Notes: generated from the letters alone by a model not told the origin. DNA of 64,000 nt from Beggiatoa alba B18LD (GCF_000245015.1 NZ_JH600070.1:3492684-3556683); one strand, 5' to 3'. Positions 19,592-29,967 are shown, numbered from the stretch's first letter. Numbers and translations: made by a program.

Positions 19592-22375
19592 ATGTTAGGA
19601 AACCTGCTAAAAAAAATCTTCGGTAGCCGTAATGAACGGCTGGTCAAACGCATGATGAAGACAGTAGAGCAAATTAACGCGCTCGAGTCTGATATCAGTC
19701 GCTTAAGTGATGATGAACTCCGTCACAAAACCGTGGAGTTTCGGGAACGATTAGCAAAGGGAGCGACTTTAGATGATTTGCTGCCTGAAGCATTCGCCGT
19801 CGTTCGTGAAACGGGTAAGCGTGTTCTTAACATGCGCCACTTTGATGTGCAGTTAATCGGTGGGATGGTCTTACATCACGGCAAAATCGCAGAAATGCGC
19901 ACAGGGGAAGGTAAGACCCTCATGGCGACTTTGCCTGCCTATTTAAATGCCTTATCAGGTTTAGGCGTGCATATCGTAACGGTTAACGATTATTTGGCTC
20001 GGCGCGACGCGGAATGGATGGGGCGAATTTATCGCTTTTTAGGCATGAGCGTTGGTGTCATTGTGCCAAATATGGCACCTGAAGAAAAACGTGAAGCTTA
20101 TACCGCAGATATTACTTACGGCACGAATAACGAATTTGGTTTTGATTACTTACGCGACAATATGGCGTTTAGCGTTGCAGACAGAATGCAACGAAAATTA
20201 AATTATGCCATCGTCGACGAAGTGGACTCGATTTTAATTGACGAAGCGCGTACCCCGTTGATTATTTCAGGGCCAACCGACGATAATTCAGAGTTATATC
20301 AACATATTAATCGAATAGTTCCCCAGCTAAAACCTCAAGCCCGTGAACCGCACAAAGATGATGAGGAAGAAATTCCAGGGGATTACTACGTTGATGAAAA
20401 AGCCAAACAAGTTTTAATCAGTGATGAAGGGCATCAACATATTGAAGAATTATTGATGCGTGAAGGCTTATTAAGTGAAGGAGAAAGCCTTTACGACTCC
20501 GCTAACATCAGCAAAATGCACCATGTCCATGCTGCCTTACGCGCGCATACCTTATTCCAACGTAATGTTGATTACATCGTCAAAGATGGGCAAATCATCA
20601 TTGTGGACGAATTTACAGGGCGCACGATGCCTGGTCGGCGTTGGTCAGAAGGCTTACATCAAGCGGTAGAAGCCAAAGAAGGCGTACCTGTTCAAAACGA
20701 AAACCAGACATTAGCGTCTATCACGTTCCAAAACCTATTCCGTTTATACAAAAAACTCTCAGGGATGACAGGGACAGCAGACACAGAAGCCTATGAGTTT
20801 CAACAAATCTATGGATTAGAGGTTGTCGTTATTCCCACCCATCGTCCGATGGTTCGGAAAGACATGGGCGACTTGGTGTATTTGACCAAACAAGAAAAAT
20901 ACAAAGCCATTCTTACTGATATTCAGGACTGTCAAAAACGCGGACAGCCCGTCTTAGTTGGGACTGCTTCTATCGAAAGTTCTGAAACCCTTTCTCAATT
21001 TTTAACGCAAGAAGGGATTCAACACCAAGTTTTAAATGCGAAATACCACGAGCAAGAAGCCTATATTATTGCCCAAGCGGGGCGAGTTGGTGCAGTAACT
21101 ATCGCAACCAATATGGCAGGGCGCGGAACGGACATTATTCTCGGCGGTAACGTTGAAATTGAAATCCAGAAATTACGGGCAGAAGGCTTGTCTGAAGAAG
21201 AATTACAAGCGAAAGAAGTTGAATTACGAACTGCATGGAAAACCCAACATCAAGCCGTGTTAGACAGTGGTGGTCTGCATATTATTGGTACAGAACGCCA
21301 TGAATCCCGCCGTATCGATAACCAATTACGCGGTCGTTCAGGACGACAAGGGGATAATGGCTCTAGCCGCTTCTATTTATCTTTAGAAGACAATTTAATG
21401 CGGATTTTTGCCTCTGACCGTATCACAGGACTGATGCAAAAGCTTGGCATGGAAGCTGGTGAGGCTATCGAACATCCATGGGTGAGTAAAGCCATTGAAA
21501 ATGCGCAACGAAAAGTAGAAGGACGTAACTTCGATATTCGTAAACAATTGTTAGAATATGATGATGTGGCAAACGACCAGCGGAAAGTGGTTTACGAACA
21601 ACGTAATGAACTGATGGAAAGCGAAAATGTTTACGATACCATCCGCGCTATTCGCCTAGACGTACTTAACGAGATTATTGACACCTATATTCCGCCTCAA
21701 AGCTTGGATGAACAGTGGAATGTTGAAGGCTTAGAAAAAGCCATAGAAGAAACTTTTGGTGCGCAATTACCAATTCGTCAATGGCTGGATGAAGACCATG
21801 AATTACATGAAGCCAGTTTGCGCCAAAAAATTGCGGACCAGTTAGAAGCACGGTATTTAGAAAAAGAACAGCTTGCTGGTGCAGAAGTTCTACGCCATTT
21901 TGAAAAAGCAGTGATGTTACAACTCTTAGATTCTCAATGGAAAGAACATTTAGCCGCAATGGATTATCTCCGTCAAGGGATTCATTTACGCGGTTACGCA
22001 CAAAAAAATCCTAAACAGGAATATAAACGCGAAGCCTTCGAAATGTTTTCCAAACTCTTGGAACGCTTTAAACAAGAAGTAGTTGGCATGGTTTCTAAAG
22101 TGCATATTCGCACACAAGCAGAAGTGGATGCTGTGGAAGAAGAACGCCGTAAACAAGCGGCTGCATTGGCATCAATGCAATTCCAACATGCACAAGTTGA
22201 TGGCTTAACAAATGAACTTACTGAAGTTGCAAGCCCAGCTGAAGAAGCCACCGAAAACAAAGAGCAAGCCTCGCATACCCCTTATGTGCGCCAAGTTCCC
22301 AAAGTGGGGCGTAATGAACCATGTCCTTGTGGTTCAGGCAAAAAATATAAACAATGTCACGGTAAATTAGATTAA
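19592..22375 (+). CDS. secA: Preprotein translocase ATPase SecA
   Basis: 927 aa motor of the Sec pathway. Motifs in order: [21 protein letters not shown], Walker [49 protein letters not shown], Walker [52 protein letters not shown], helical scaffold region, and the C-terminal zinc motif [21 protein letters not shown] that binds SecB and phospholipid. Full length with no disruption. About 300 bases precede it without another gene. Confidence 0.98.
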   Translation: MLGNLLKKIFGSRNERLVKRMMKTVEQINALESDISRLSDDELRHKTVEFRERLAKGATLDDLLPEAFAVVRETGKRVLNMRHFDVQLIGGMVLHHGKIAEMRTGEGKTLMATLPAYLNALSGLGVHIVTVNDYLARRDAEWMGRIYRFLGMSVGVIVPNMAPEEKREAYTADITYGTNNEFGFDYLRDNMAFSVADRMQRKLNYAIVDEVDSILIDEARTPLIISGPTDDNSELYQHINRIVPQLKPQAREPHKDDEEEIPGDYYVDEKAKQVLISDEGHQHIEELLMREGLLSEGESLYDSANISKMHHVHAALRAHTLFQRNVDYIVKDGQIIIVDEFTGRTMPGRRWSEGLHQAVEAKEGVPVQNENQTLASITFQNLFRLYKKLSGMTGTADTEAYEFQQIYGLEVVVIPTHRPMVRKDMGDLVYLTKQEKYKAILTDIQDCQKRGQPVLVGTASIESSETLSQFLTQEGIQHQVLNAKYHEQEAYIIAQAGRVGAVTIATNMAGRGTDIILGGNVEIEIQKLRAEGLSEEELQAKEVELRTAWKTQHQAVLDSGGLHIIGTERHESRRIDNQLRGRSGRQGDNGSSRFYLSLEDNLMRIFASDRITGLMQKLGMEAGEAIEHPWVSKAIENAQRKVEGRNFDIRKQLLEYDDVANDQRKVVYEQRNELMESENVYDTIRAIRLDVLNEIIDTYIPPQSLDEQWNVEGLEKAIEETFGAQLPIRQWLDEDHELHEASLRQKIADQLEARYLEKEQLAGAEVLRHFEKAVMLQLLDSQWKEHLAAMDYLRQGIHLRGYAQKNPKQEYKREAFEMFSKLLERFKQEVVGMVSKVHIRTQAEVDAVEEERRKQAAALASMQFQHAQVDGLTNELTEVASPAEEATENKEQASHTPYVRQVPKVGRNEPCPCGSGKKYKQCHGKLD

Positions 22376-22382
22376 TCTGAGC

Positions 22383-22413
22383 GAGAGATGCAAACCATTT
22401 GTTTGCATCTCTC
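22383..22413 (+). terminator. Hairpin after secA
   Basis: GAGAGATGCAAAC and GTTTGCATCTCTC form a perfect 13-bp stem with a 5-base loop, starting 7 bases after the secA stop. The following sequence CTTGTCTATTTG is only moderately T-rich, so it is a probable, not certain, terminator. Confidence 0.65.
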
Positions 22414-22548
22414 CTTGTCTATTTGTTCACATCCGTAGTACACATCTACCTCATCTTGTCACATGCTGTTCTTACACTAATACAGCAAAGACCTAAAGAT
22501 GAGCTATCCCACTTTTGGCTTTCTTTCACCCACACTGGCACGGATATT

Positions 22549-23769
22549 ATGGCTGTCAATTTTCCTCCTTTTCCTGTTTTACACCCTGTCAAAGGCATTA
22601 AACTAGGCACTGCATTGGCAAAAATAAAACCCACTGCAACCCGTGACGACATCACTTTATTAGAATTAGCGCCAACCAGCACTTGCGCGACAGTTTTTAC
22701 CCGTAATGCCTTTTGTGCAGCCCCCGTTACCCTTGCACGCCAACATCTAAAGCAAACCATGCCGCGTTACTTACTCATCAATGCGGGCAATGCCAATGCG
22801 GGTACAGGTGAACAAGGACTACAAGATGCATTAGCAACTTGCACAACCTTAGCGACACTCACTCATACCACACCAAATACCATACTGCCCTTTTCTACAG
22901 GCGTGATAGGGCAACCGTTACCTGTGGAAAAATTCCGTACCGCGTTACCATTAGCATTACAAACCTTACAAGAAACAGGCTGGCAACAAGCGGCTAATGC
23001 CATCATGACCACAGACACCTTGCCAAAAGGTGCGTCCGTGCAAGCAACGCTGCAAGGTCAAACGGTGACGATTACAGGAATTGCCAAAGGCGCAGGGATG
23101 ATTCGCCCTGATATGGCGACCATGTTGGCATTTATCGCAACCGATGCACAAATACCGCCGACTGTTTTACAAGCCGCCTTAGATATCGCGGTTAATCAAA
23201 GTTTTAATCGGATTAGTATTGATGGGGATACATCTACAAATGACGCTTGTGTCTTAGTGGCAAGCGGGCAAAGTGCAATAGGGATTGAGAGTGTAGAACA
23301 TGCCGATTTCCCCAACTTTGTGCAATTATTAACACAAGTTTGCCAACAATTAGCGCAAATGATTGTCCGCGATGGCGAAGGTGCGACTAAATTTATTAGC
23401 ATTCAAGTTGAACAAGGGGCAACAGCCCAAGAATGTTTAGCGGTTGCTTATACCATTGCACATTCACCCCTTGTTAAAACAGCGTTTTTTGCCAGTGATG
23501 CCAATTGGGGGCGAATTTTAGCCGCCGTAGGACGTGCAGGCTTATCCCAATTAGTTTTAGAAAATATTGTGATTTATTTAGGTGATGTCTGCATTGTCCA
23601 ACAAGGTGGACGTGCGAATGATTACACTGAAGAGCGTGGACAAGCGGTAATGGCAGAAAGCGATATTACCATTCGCGTGTTATTAGGACGTGGGCAAGCA
23701 CAGGAAACTGTCTGGACGTGTGATTTTTCTTATGATTACGTGAAAATTAATGCAGAATATCGGACTTAG
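22549..23769 (+). CDS. argJ: Glutamate N-acetyltransferase / amino-acid acetyltransferase ArgJ
   Basis: 406 aa from ATG 22549 (MAVNFPPFPVLHPVKGIKLG), where family similarity begins; the open frame 50 codons upstream is unlikely to be translated. ArgJ transfers acetyl from N-acetylornithine to glutamate in arginine synthesis. The self-cleavage site with the nucleophilic Thr is in KGAGMIRPDMATMLAFIATDA; NAGNANAGTGEQG and STGVIGQPLP are also conserved. The stop codon TAG lies inside the 8-bp duplication made by the repeat inserted next to it. No other arginine genes are nearby. Confidence 0.95.
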   Translation: MAVNFPPFPVLHPVKGIKLGTALAKIKPTATRDDITLLELAPTSTCATVFTRNAFCAAPVTLARQHLKQTMPRYLLINAGNANAGTGEQGLQDALATCTTLATLTHTTPNTILPFSTGVIGQPLPVEKFRTALPLALQTLQETGWQQAANAIMTTDTLPKGASVQATLQGQTVTITGIAKGAGMIRPDMATMLAFIATDAQIPPTVLQAALDIAVNQSFNRISIDGDTSTNDACVLVASGQSAIGIESVEHADFPNFVQLLTQVCQQLAQMIVRDGEGATKFISIQVEQGATAQECLAVAYTIAHSPLVKTAFFASDANWGRILAAVGRAGLSQLVLENIVIYLGDVCIVQQGGRANDYTEERGQAVMAESDITIRVLLGRGQAQETVWTCDFSYDYVKINAEYRT

Positions 23770-23773
23770 ATAA

Positions 23774-23975
23774 CGCGAGTACGGCGAGTTTCTTTTAAAA
23801 AGACAACAGCTTGAATGTTGTAGGGTGGAATAGCGAAGCGTATTCCACCTTGAAATTCTGCAAAAATTGAGCAAAAACAGATTATAAATCGTATGGTGGA
23901 ATACGCTTTGCTATTCCACCCTACATTTTTTAGTTGAAAAATTCTAAACGGTTTTCGCCACTCGCCGAACTAGCG
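23774..23975. mobile_element. MITE-like non-autonomous element with IS982-like ends
   Basis: 202 bp flanked by direct repeats TTAGATAA (23766-23773 and 23976-23983). Ends are inverted: CGCGAGTACGGCGAG on the left and CGCTAGTTCGGCGAG reading in from the right; the left end equals the terminal repeat of the IS at 4308. Inside is a long hairpin, GTAGGGTGGAATAGCGAAGC (from 23820) pairing with GCTTTGCTATTCCACCCTAC, and no coding capacity. If the ends are taken as AC instead of CG, the duplication is 6 bp (TAGATA). Confidence 0.8.
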
Positions 23976-24036
23976 TTAGATAAGCGAAAAAATTGCGCGT
24001 AGTGTCATGTGTGGCATTACGCCCATTGAGTCAGCA

Positions 24037-24507
24037 TTATGGCTTATCGGAAAAAAAATCAGATTCAATTTTACCCGTTAAAGGATTCACCGTGATTTTT
24101 GCCTTCATACCTTCATACTCTAAAATGATTTCTCCGCCACTACTTCCCCCTTCAGGATAAAACACAATTTCATACACGGATTTATCTTTTGTGGTAATCT
24201 CCCCGCCCCACTGCAATGTTGCACCACGACTAACCCAATTATTCACACTGGGTGTTTTATCTATATCTTCCGTTTCTTTTCCTTCATAAAATTTCACAAC
24301 CTTAGAAGTCCCTTCAATAATTGCAGAACGTCGTGCGTAATTTAAAGCGGCAATCGCTTCACGAAGTTGAGCCTGAAACAAGGTTGACTTACCTGAATTT
24401 AAATGAGGAATTACAATTGCTGCAGCAAGGGCAATAATTGCCATAACTAATAGAATTTCAAATAAGGTAAATCCATATTGACTGGTAAAACGAGAGGGTT
24501 TTAACAT
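24037..24507 (-). CDS. Type II secretion / type IV pilus-like pseudopilin (GspH/FimT family)
   Basis: 156 aa. A prepilin signature is clear: short basic leader, then YGFTLFEILLVMAIIALAAAIVIP with G before F and Glu at +5, cleaved and methylated by prepilin peptidase. The downstream helix (FQAQLREAIAALNYARRSAIIEG) and beta-rich C-terminus with GGGEIILEYEGMKAKI fit GspH/FimT minor pseudopilins. It stands alone; no other T2SS or minor pilin gene is in the window. Confidence 0.85.
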   Translation of the reverse strand: MLKPSRFTSQYGFTLFEILLVMAIIALAAAIVIPHLNSGKSTLFQAQLREAIAALNYARRSAIIEGTSKVVKFYEGKETEDIDKTPSVNNWVSRGATLQWGGEITTKDKSVYEIVFYPEGGSSGGEIILEYEGMKAKITVNPLTGKIESDFFSDKP

Positions 24508-24766
24508 AACTTATTAATAATATTTGATATTAGCTAAAAATTTTGTTTACATGAAACGAGTGTTTTTTGTAAATTTTGAACAACTTGTTTTCTTTAATTT
24601 ATAATTAATTAATAAGTGATTAACTAAAAACTATAGCTAATCCGCAATGTTTAGCATAAATCTTGCCCATCTGATAAACTGGCACACAGTATAAATCAGA
24701 TAAATGTGTTAATGACATTTTAAAACTTGTTTATTTTTTCTTATCTGCCTTCGAGTTCATTCAGTT

Positions 24767-26263
24767 ATGACGATGCGCGATTACTACCAAATTTTAGAAA
24801 TTACCCCTGATGCAGATCAGGAAGAAATTAAACGGGCTTATCGACGGCTCGCACAAAAATATCATCCAGACCGTAGTCCAGAAGCAAATGCCGCACAATG
24901 TTTTCAGACGATTCAAGAAGCTTATGATACTTTAAAAGACCCTATACAACGCATTGAGTACAACCGTACTCGTAAAGTGATTAAACCTTATAGTTTCTCA
25001 TGGTTACGTAACCAATTTTATGCATGGCGACGGGCGCGAGAAAATGATTATGCATTGAAATCAGCAGAACAGCGTGTCTATGCACAAGATGATGATGATA
25101 ACTCTTTTGATTATAAAGGGTTAATGATTGGTATTGGTCTGTTGTTATTTGGCGGTATTGCGGGTGCAGGAGTACATTATTTATGGGCATCTCCAACGGT
25201 ATCAACAGGATTGACTGCATCGCCTGCCTTATCCTCATCATCAACTGCCGAAAAAACGACAGGCTCATCAGAATATCAGTTTGCACTCTTTTTAATTGAA
25301 AATACGAATAATTTAGACCTGATAGATACCTTAGAACGGCTCAGTCAGCAACAGCAAATCAATGTGTTTGCTGATGCACAGGTTAAAGCGGCTTTATTGC
25401 ATTATTACGATAAGCAATATACGGTCACGACTCCTGAGCAAGCATTACAGATATTGACCAAATTACAAGTTAAATATCCGCAAGATAACTTAATTGCAGA
25501 GCGGCAACAGCAGTTACAGCAAATTGTTGGGGCAGCACCGACTTTAACAAGTTCTGTCAATGGGGCAAATCAATTAGATACCAAATCCCCCCCTGATTCT
25601 TCTTTACCTGTACAAGATAATCCTGCAACTCCGCCTGTTTTAGCGAATTTAGCAACGCCTTTGCCTACTGAGACAAGTCCTCCCACAGAGCGAGAGGCAC
25701 ACCCTACGACAGAGACAACAGCAATAACAACACCAGTTCCTGTAGAACCCATTGCAGAACCAATAAATACAGTAGAAACAGCAGATTCAGTCATTACCAA
25801 TGATGCTAATAATCTCGTCACTGCACCTGTTGCAATGACAGCAATCACACAACGCTTGGCTGTTTGTCGTACACACATCAATGAACAACGTTTAACCTAT
25901 GGTCAAGATAGTGCATTGAATTGTTATCGAGAAGTGCTACGAATGGATCCGCGCAATCTTGCTGCACGGCAGGGCATTGACAATTTAAAAAACAGCTTTT
26001 TATCCCGTTTTGATAGCTTGCTTGAACAACAACGTGTTGATAAAGCAAAGTCTTATATTAGAAGCCTAGAACGGATTGATCCCCGTCTGCCCATTTTGAA
26101 AGAGTTAAGATTAAAAGTGGTTGAGTTAGAAAATAAAATCCAAGCTGCCTCTGTCTTATTTTCTGAAACAGCCAATAAATGTGCAGAATTGATTCGTAAA
26201 TTATCAGTTGGCTTAAATCTAGCCCCTCATGAAGATGTTTATTTTAAAGAAAATTGTCATTAG
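24767..26263 (+). CDS. Membrane-anchored J-domain protein
   Basis: 498 aa. Residues 1-70 are a DnaJ J-domain (DYYQILEITPDADQEEIKRA, with the HPD motif in KYHPDRS), which should stimulate an Hsp70 in the cytoplasm. One membrane segment (LMIGIGLLLFGGIAGAGVHYL, about 117-137) puts the remainder in the periplasm. A Thr/Pro/Ser-rich linker (~225-350) follows, then a helical, TPR-like C-terminal region (LAVCRTHINEQRL..ALNCYREVLRMDPRNLAARQGI). It lies 12 bases before the OmpA-like lipoprotein gene, so the two form an operon. Function is unknown; the domain order is unlike DnaJ, CbpA or DjlA. Confidence 0.8.
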   Translation: MTMRDYYQILEITPDADQEEIKRAYRRLAQKYHPDRSPEANAAQCFQTIQEAYDTLKDPIQRIEYNRTRKVIKPYSFSWLRNQFYAWRRARENDYALKSAEQRVYAQDDDDNSFDYKGLMIGIGLLLFGGIAGAGVHYLWASPTVSTGLTASPALSSSSTAEKTTGSSEYQFALFLIENTNNLDLIDTLERLSQQQQINVFADAQVKAALLHYYDKQYTVTTPEQALQILTKLQVKYPQDNLIAERQQQLQQIVGAAPTLTSSVNGANQLDTKSPPDSSLPVQDNPATPPVLANLATPLPTETSPPTEREAHPTTETTAITTPVPVEPIAEPINTVETADSVITNDANNLVTAPVAMTAITQRLAVCRTHINEQRLTYGQDSALNCYREVLRMDPRNLAARQGIDNLKNSFLSRFDSLLEQQRVDKAKSYIRSLERIDPRLPILKELRLKVVELENKIQAASVLFSETANKCAELIRKLSVGLNLAPHEDVYFKENCH

Positions 26264-26275
26264 ACCGAGGACTGA

Positions 26276-27499
26276 ATGATGCAAGTTTCTTCTATGACGT
26301 ATATTCGTCTGTTAAGCCTGTGTTTTTTTCTCGCAGGATGTCAAACCCTTCCAAAACCACCACAGCAAGTAGTTGATTATCCAATCAGTTTTGAAGCGGC
26401 CGTGACCGCAGTAACACATCAATTATTAGGCACACTTGCAAAACAGCAGGCAGGGAATCAGCTCATCATCGTGCTTGACCCTTTTGTCGATGCAAATAGT
26501 GGTGATGTTTTGGAGATAAGCCGTAGTATTGAAGAAGACATGATTGCGGAAGGGAAAAAATATTATCCCAGCTATATTTTAGACCGCCTCACACCTGCTT
26601 TATTACGGCGTGCGCAGTATGTTTTAAACGGCACGATTAATTTACGTGATTATCAGTTGAGCACAGAAAGCGCAACAGATAAGTATTATCAGTTGTCTGC
26701 AAGTTTGGTGGATTTAAAAACAGGTGTTGTTATTGCCCACGCAATGAGTTGGATTGCAGATGCTGATTTAAATTACGTCAGAACGCCGTTGTATCGGAAT
26801 AGCCCCACTTTTTTTAAAGATAAACGGGTACAAAGCCAAATCGAAACAGCAGAAACCCATGAGGGTAAATCAGCAGATGATGAGTATTACAGCAGCTTAG
26901 ATACCAATGCGTTGTTGGTAGAAGCAGAAACCGCCTATGAAAATACGAATTATACTAAAGCGCATTATTTATTTCAGAAAGCGGCAGCACGTAGTGATGG
27001 GCAAGTCATGAAAACTTATCTTGGCTTATATGAAACAACGCGCAAAACAGAAAAAGAAAATGTCGCCAATCAAGAAGCCGCATTTACAAAATTACTGGCG
27101 TTAAGCATTCAAGAAACCAATAGTTTAAATATTCGATTTTTATTTGAAGTGAATTCAATCGAATTTATTAATAACAATAGCATACGCCAACAGTATGCTG
27201 AATGGTTGCGCATGATTAGCCGTTTTTTACAGAAAAATAGTTATTGTTTTCAGGTTGTTGGGCATAGCAGTAAAACAGGAAAAGCTGACTATAATCTTAA
27301 GCTCTCTGTAGAACGGGCAGAACATGTGCGTCAATTATTAGCGGTAGAATTACCCAGTTTAGCCACACAATCAAAAGCCATTGGTAAAGGCTTTAGTGAA
27401 AATTTAGTCGGCTCTGGCACTGATGATGCGCAGGATGCAATTGATAGACGGGTTGAATTATCGATTGTGAATTGCCAAGACTTTAAAGTAACGCCCTAA
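26276..27499 (+). CDS. OmpA-like lipoprotein
   Basis: 407 aa. A lipobox (LCFFLAGCQ, Cys about residue 22) marks it for lipidation; the residue after Cys is Gln, so outer-membrane sorting is likely. The first half (IIVLDPFVDANSGDVLEISRSI, LVDLKTGVVIAHAMSWIAD) resembles the penicillin-binding-protein-activator or FlgO-type domain that assembles at the outer membrane. A short helical TPR-like middle follows. The C-terminal ~120 residues are an OmpA peptidoglycan-binding domain (FQVVGHSSKTGKADYNLKLSVERAEHVRQLL, RRVELSI). GAGG precedes the ATG by 5 bases; the next ATG, one codon on, is also possible. It probably works with the upstream J-domain protein. Confidence 0.8.
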   Translation: MMQVSSMTYIRLLSLCFFLAGCQTLPKPPQQVVDYPISFEAAVTAVTHQLLGTLAKQQAGNQLIIVLDPFVDANSGDVLEISRSIEEDMIAEGKKYYPSYILDRLTPALLRRAQYVLNGTINLRDYQLSTESATDKYYQLSASLVDLKTGVVIAHAMSWIADADLNYVRTPLYRNSPTFFKDKRVQSQIETAETHEGKSADDEYYSSLDTNALLVEAETAYENTNYTKAHYLFQKAAARSDGQVMKTYLGLYETTRKTEKENVANQEAAFTKLLALSIQETNSLNIRFLFEVNSIEFINNNSIRQQYAEWLRMISRFLQKNSYCFQVVGHSSKTGKADYNLKLSVERAEHVRQLLAVELPSLATQSKAIGKGFSENLVGSGTDDAQDAIDRRVELSIVNCQDFKVTP

Positions 27500-27697
27500 T
27501 CCTCCCAAAATATGCGGTATTCACGGACTATCCAGCAATACCGCGTCGCTTTACAACTCGCTTCTCTCGCTCCTATACTCAGTGACGCTTTTAATAAAAA
27601 ATAAGGTAGTACGACGTAGAACAATCTATTTGCATCACCCCGACGGTTTTGCGTTACTTAACTACTCATGACAGTAAACCATCAAGAGAGCATTTTT

Positions 27698-28147
27698 ATG
27701 TCTTACCGTATAATAACCATCGTGCCATTGCTTTTTTCTATGGGCAATGTTTACGCAAATGATTATCCAACCATTGATAAAGTGAATTATGTGTTTGAAT
27801 GCATGGCATTGCATGGCGGGGAAAGTTATGAAAATATGTATCAGTGTGCCTGTACTATAGACGAAATCGCAAATAAGATGTCTTACGATGAATATACAAA
27901 AGCGGATACCTTAGCGCGTTTATTGCAAGCACGGGGCGAGCGTGCAGCAATTTTTCGTGACCCCCCCGAAGCGAAAGCGTTACGTAAAAAATTCGCAGAT
28001 ATCAAAACGGTGGCTGAAAAGCGTTGTTTTATCAATCAAGTTACAGCCCCCAGTCATCCGACTGCAACGTCAACGACTGAAACACCGCAACCTGCAACAA
28101 TGACCGAGCCAGTCCCGACGCAACAGGCGGGTAGCAACACAAAGTAA
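27698..28147 (+). CDS. Small exported Cys-containing protein of unknown function
   Basis: 149 aa from ATG 27698, giving a signal peptide (MSYRIITIVPLLFSMGNVYA). The mature part has four Cys (FECMALHGG, YQCACTIDEI, KRCFINQ) and a helical conserved-looking core (MSYDEYTKADTLARLLQARGERA), then a Thr/Pro-rich tail. Similar proteins are, as I recall, found near PQQ-dependent alcohol dehydrogenases, but no such dehydrogenase is nearby. No catalytic motif is recognised. Confidence 0.65.
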   Translation: MSYRIITIVPLLFSMGNVYANDYPTIDKVNYVFECMALHGGESYENMYQCACTIDEIANKMSYDEYTKADTLARLLQARGERAAIFRDPPEAKALRKKFADIKTVAEKRCFINQVTAPSHPTATSTTETPQPATMTEPVPTQQAGSNTK

Positions 28148-28195
28148 TTTATTTATCAATTTGTTATTGTCTTAATGCCTTTATGAGTGGCAAGA

Positions 28196-29341
28196 TTAAA
28201 TTGCGTGTGTGAGTTGCAATTTATGATTACTCATAAATGCTTGTTGATAGCTGTTTAACATGCCGTTCATCATTTGCGTTAATGTCCAATGTTGATTGGC
28301 ATGTTGTAACGCATTTAGACAGAGTTGTTCCCGCAAACTGGGTTCTCGTAACAAGCGCATGGTATTTTCTGCAAGCGCATGTGCTGATTGTGCAGGACAT
28401 AACAAGCCTGTTTTTTCATGTTCTATCATCTCTACTAATCCCCCTGTTGAGGTCGCAACAACGGCTGTTTTTGTTAGAAATGCTTGAGAAACAAGGCGTG
28501 TTTGTGCTTCTGTTGCGATAGAGGCAATGATAATAACGTCACAAATGCTTAAATAATCTTCAATATTGACGCGATATCCTAGAAAGTGGAAATGTGTTTG
28601 ATACGTAGAGTGAGCAACGGCTGTTAAGACTTGTTGTTTATACGCTTGAGAGTTTTCGGTCGCTTCTCCAATTTGTAAAAAAGTGACATTAGAAAAGTGT
28701 TGCGCAATTTCTTGACAGGCTTGAACAAAAAAGAGTTGTCCCTTGTCTTCGCGTATCATCCCGATATTGGCAATAATCCAATGGTCTGTGGAAATTCCTA
28801 AACTTGCACGTAGTGCTTGGTTTTTTTCTCGTAATTGCGGATAGAAACGGGTTTCATCCACGCCTGCAATAGCAACATCAATGGCATGGATAGACTTTAA
28901 GCCAAAAGAGACTAATTGCGCCTTAATTGTCTGTGCGGTCACTATCACACGGTCATTACCATACTGCCAAATTAAACGATGTACAAAACTGTGGCGAATT
29001 GGGTTAGTGACATGACGAGAGCGTACAACAGTAATGCCTGTTAGCCACTTAATCCAACAGGCTTGATAACTGTCTTTAGAGCTGTGTGTATCAATTAATT
29101 CAATCTGTTGCACATGTAGAAAATGATATAGCTGCCATAATATCGGTAGGCTAAATGCATTATGAATGTCTAAGGGTAAGCAGGATAGCCCGTAACGCCG
29201 CGCTTCGTGCAAAATAGCAGAGCGACTGTGTGCAATAAGCCAAACTTGATGCCCATGCGCACGTAGCCATAACATCTGTTCGATAATGCGTAATTCTTGC
29301 CCGCCCCAATGCAAACTACTTTCTAAATGTGCAATACGCAT
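28196..29341 (-). CDS. GT4-type glycosyltransferase
   Basis: 381 aa, GT-B fold. N-terminal LHWGGQELRIIEQMLWLRAHGHQVW and C-terminal VATSTGGLVEMIEHEKTGLLCPAQ are typical of GT4 enzymes that use nucleotide-sugars on LPS or other glycolipids. The usual E-x7-E region reads ASIATEAQTRLVSQAF, with the first Glu replaced. No signal peptide. The gene stands between an unrelated small gene and mlaD, so its acceptor cannot be told from context. Confidence 0.85.
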   Translation of the reverse strand: MRIAHLESSLHWGGQELRIIEQMLWLRAHGHQVWLIAHSRSAILHEARRYGLSCLPLDIHNAFSLPILWQLYHFLHVQQIELIDTHSSKDSYQACWIKWLTGITVVRSRHVTNPIRHSFVHRLIWQYGNDRVIVTAQTIKAQLVSFGLKSIHAIDVAIAGVDETRFYPQLREKNQALRASLGISTDHWIIANIGMIREDKGQLFFVQACQEIAQHFSNVTFLQIGEATENSQAYKQQVLTAVAHSTYQTHFHFLGYRVNIEDYLSICDVIIIASIATEAQTRLVSQAFLTKTAVVATSTGGLVEMIEHEKTGLLCPAQSAHALAENTMRLLREPSLREQLCLNALQHANQHWTLTQMMNGMLNSYQQAFMSNHKLQLTHAI

Positions 29342-29376
29342 TGTTGCTATATCCGATTAATTCTCTGATAAATAAG

Positions 29377-29859
29377 TTATTTCTTCTCACTATTTTCAAC
29401 GCCGTTTGCAGCACTTCGATATAAGAATTGCCCGATGAGTTGTTCTAACACCATTGCAGATTGTGTAAGGTAAATTTCACTATTACTGTGTAAATACTCA
29501 ACATCGCCACCAGGTTCTAAACCAATATATTGTTCGCCTAATAAACCAGAGGTGAAAATACTGGCGGATGTATCAGCGGGTAACTTGTCGAACTGGGGTT
29601 CTATGCGTAACGTAGCAATCGCTTTATATGTGTTATTATCAAAGCGGATGTCTGTCACGCGCCCAATGGTAACACCGCTGACTTTTACAGGGGCTTTGAC
29701 TTTTAAACCGCCAATATTTTGGAACTTTGCGGTTACTAAATAACCCGCATCATTGTATAACGAGCCTAAGTTACTCACTTTTAAGGTTAAGAGTAATAAG
29801 GCAAGAAAGCCTAACATCACAAAAACGCCAACCCAAATTTCTAATGTTCTTGAATACAT
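29377..29859 (-). CDS. mlaD: MlaD-like phospholipid-trafficking protein
   Basis: 160 aa. A single N-terminal anchor (LEIWVGVFVMLGFLALLLLTLKV) and one MCE domain (YLVTAKFQNIGGLKVKAPVKVSGVTIGRVTDIRFD, ASIFTSGLLGEQYIGLEPGG) fit MlaD, the periplasmic hexameric ring of the Mla ABC system that keeps outer-membrane lipid asymmetry. The length is close to typical MlaD. The partners mlaF, mlaE, mlaC and mlaB are not next to it here, which is unusual; the neighbours are a glycosyltransferase gene and, divergently, mutL. Confidence 0.9.
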   Translation of the reverse strand: MYSRTLEIWVGVFVMLGFLALLLLTLKVSNLGSLYNDAGYLVTAKFQNIGGLKVKAPVKVSGVTIGRVTDIRFDNNTYKAIATLRIEPQFDKLPADTSASIFTSGLLGEQYIGLEPGGDVEYLHSNSEIYLTQSAMVLEQLIGQFLYRSAANGVENSEKK

Positions 29860-29967
29860 AGCGGTTTCCTAGATACGAAAAAATTGCATATTGACATTAT
29901 ACTGTACTTTCATCAGTGCTATAAAACATTGCACAAAAAACCCGCTTGCCTTCGCTAACTTTATATC

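Noticed and set aside
22399-22548. 50-codon extension of argJ
   Set aside because: Hydrophobic sequence unlike the family and directly after the secA hairpin; ATG 22549 matches known ArgJ starts.
27513-27545. CGGTATT/AATACCG hairpin after the OmpA-like gene as a terminator
   Set aside because: A stem is visible, but there is no T tract and the loop is long, so it was not called.
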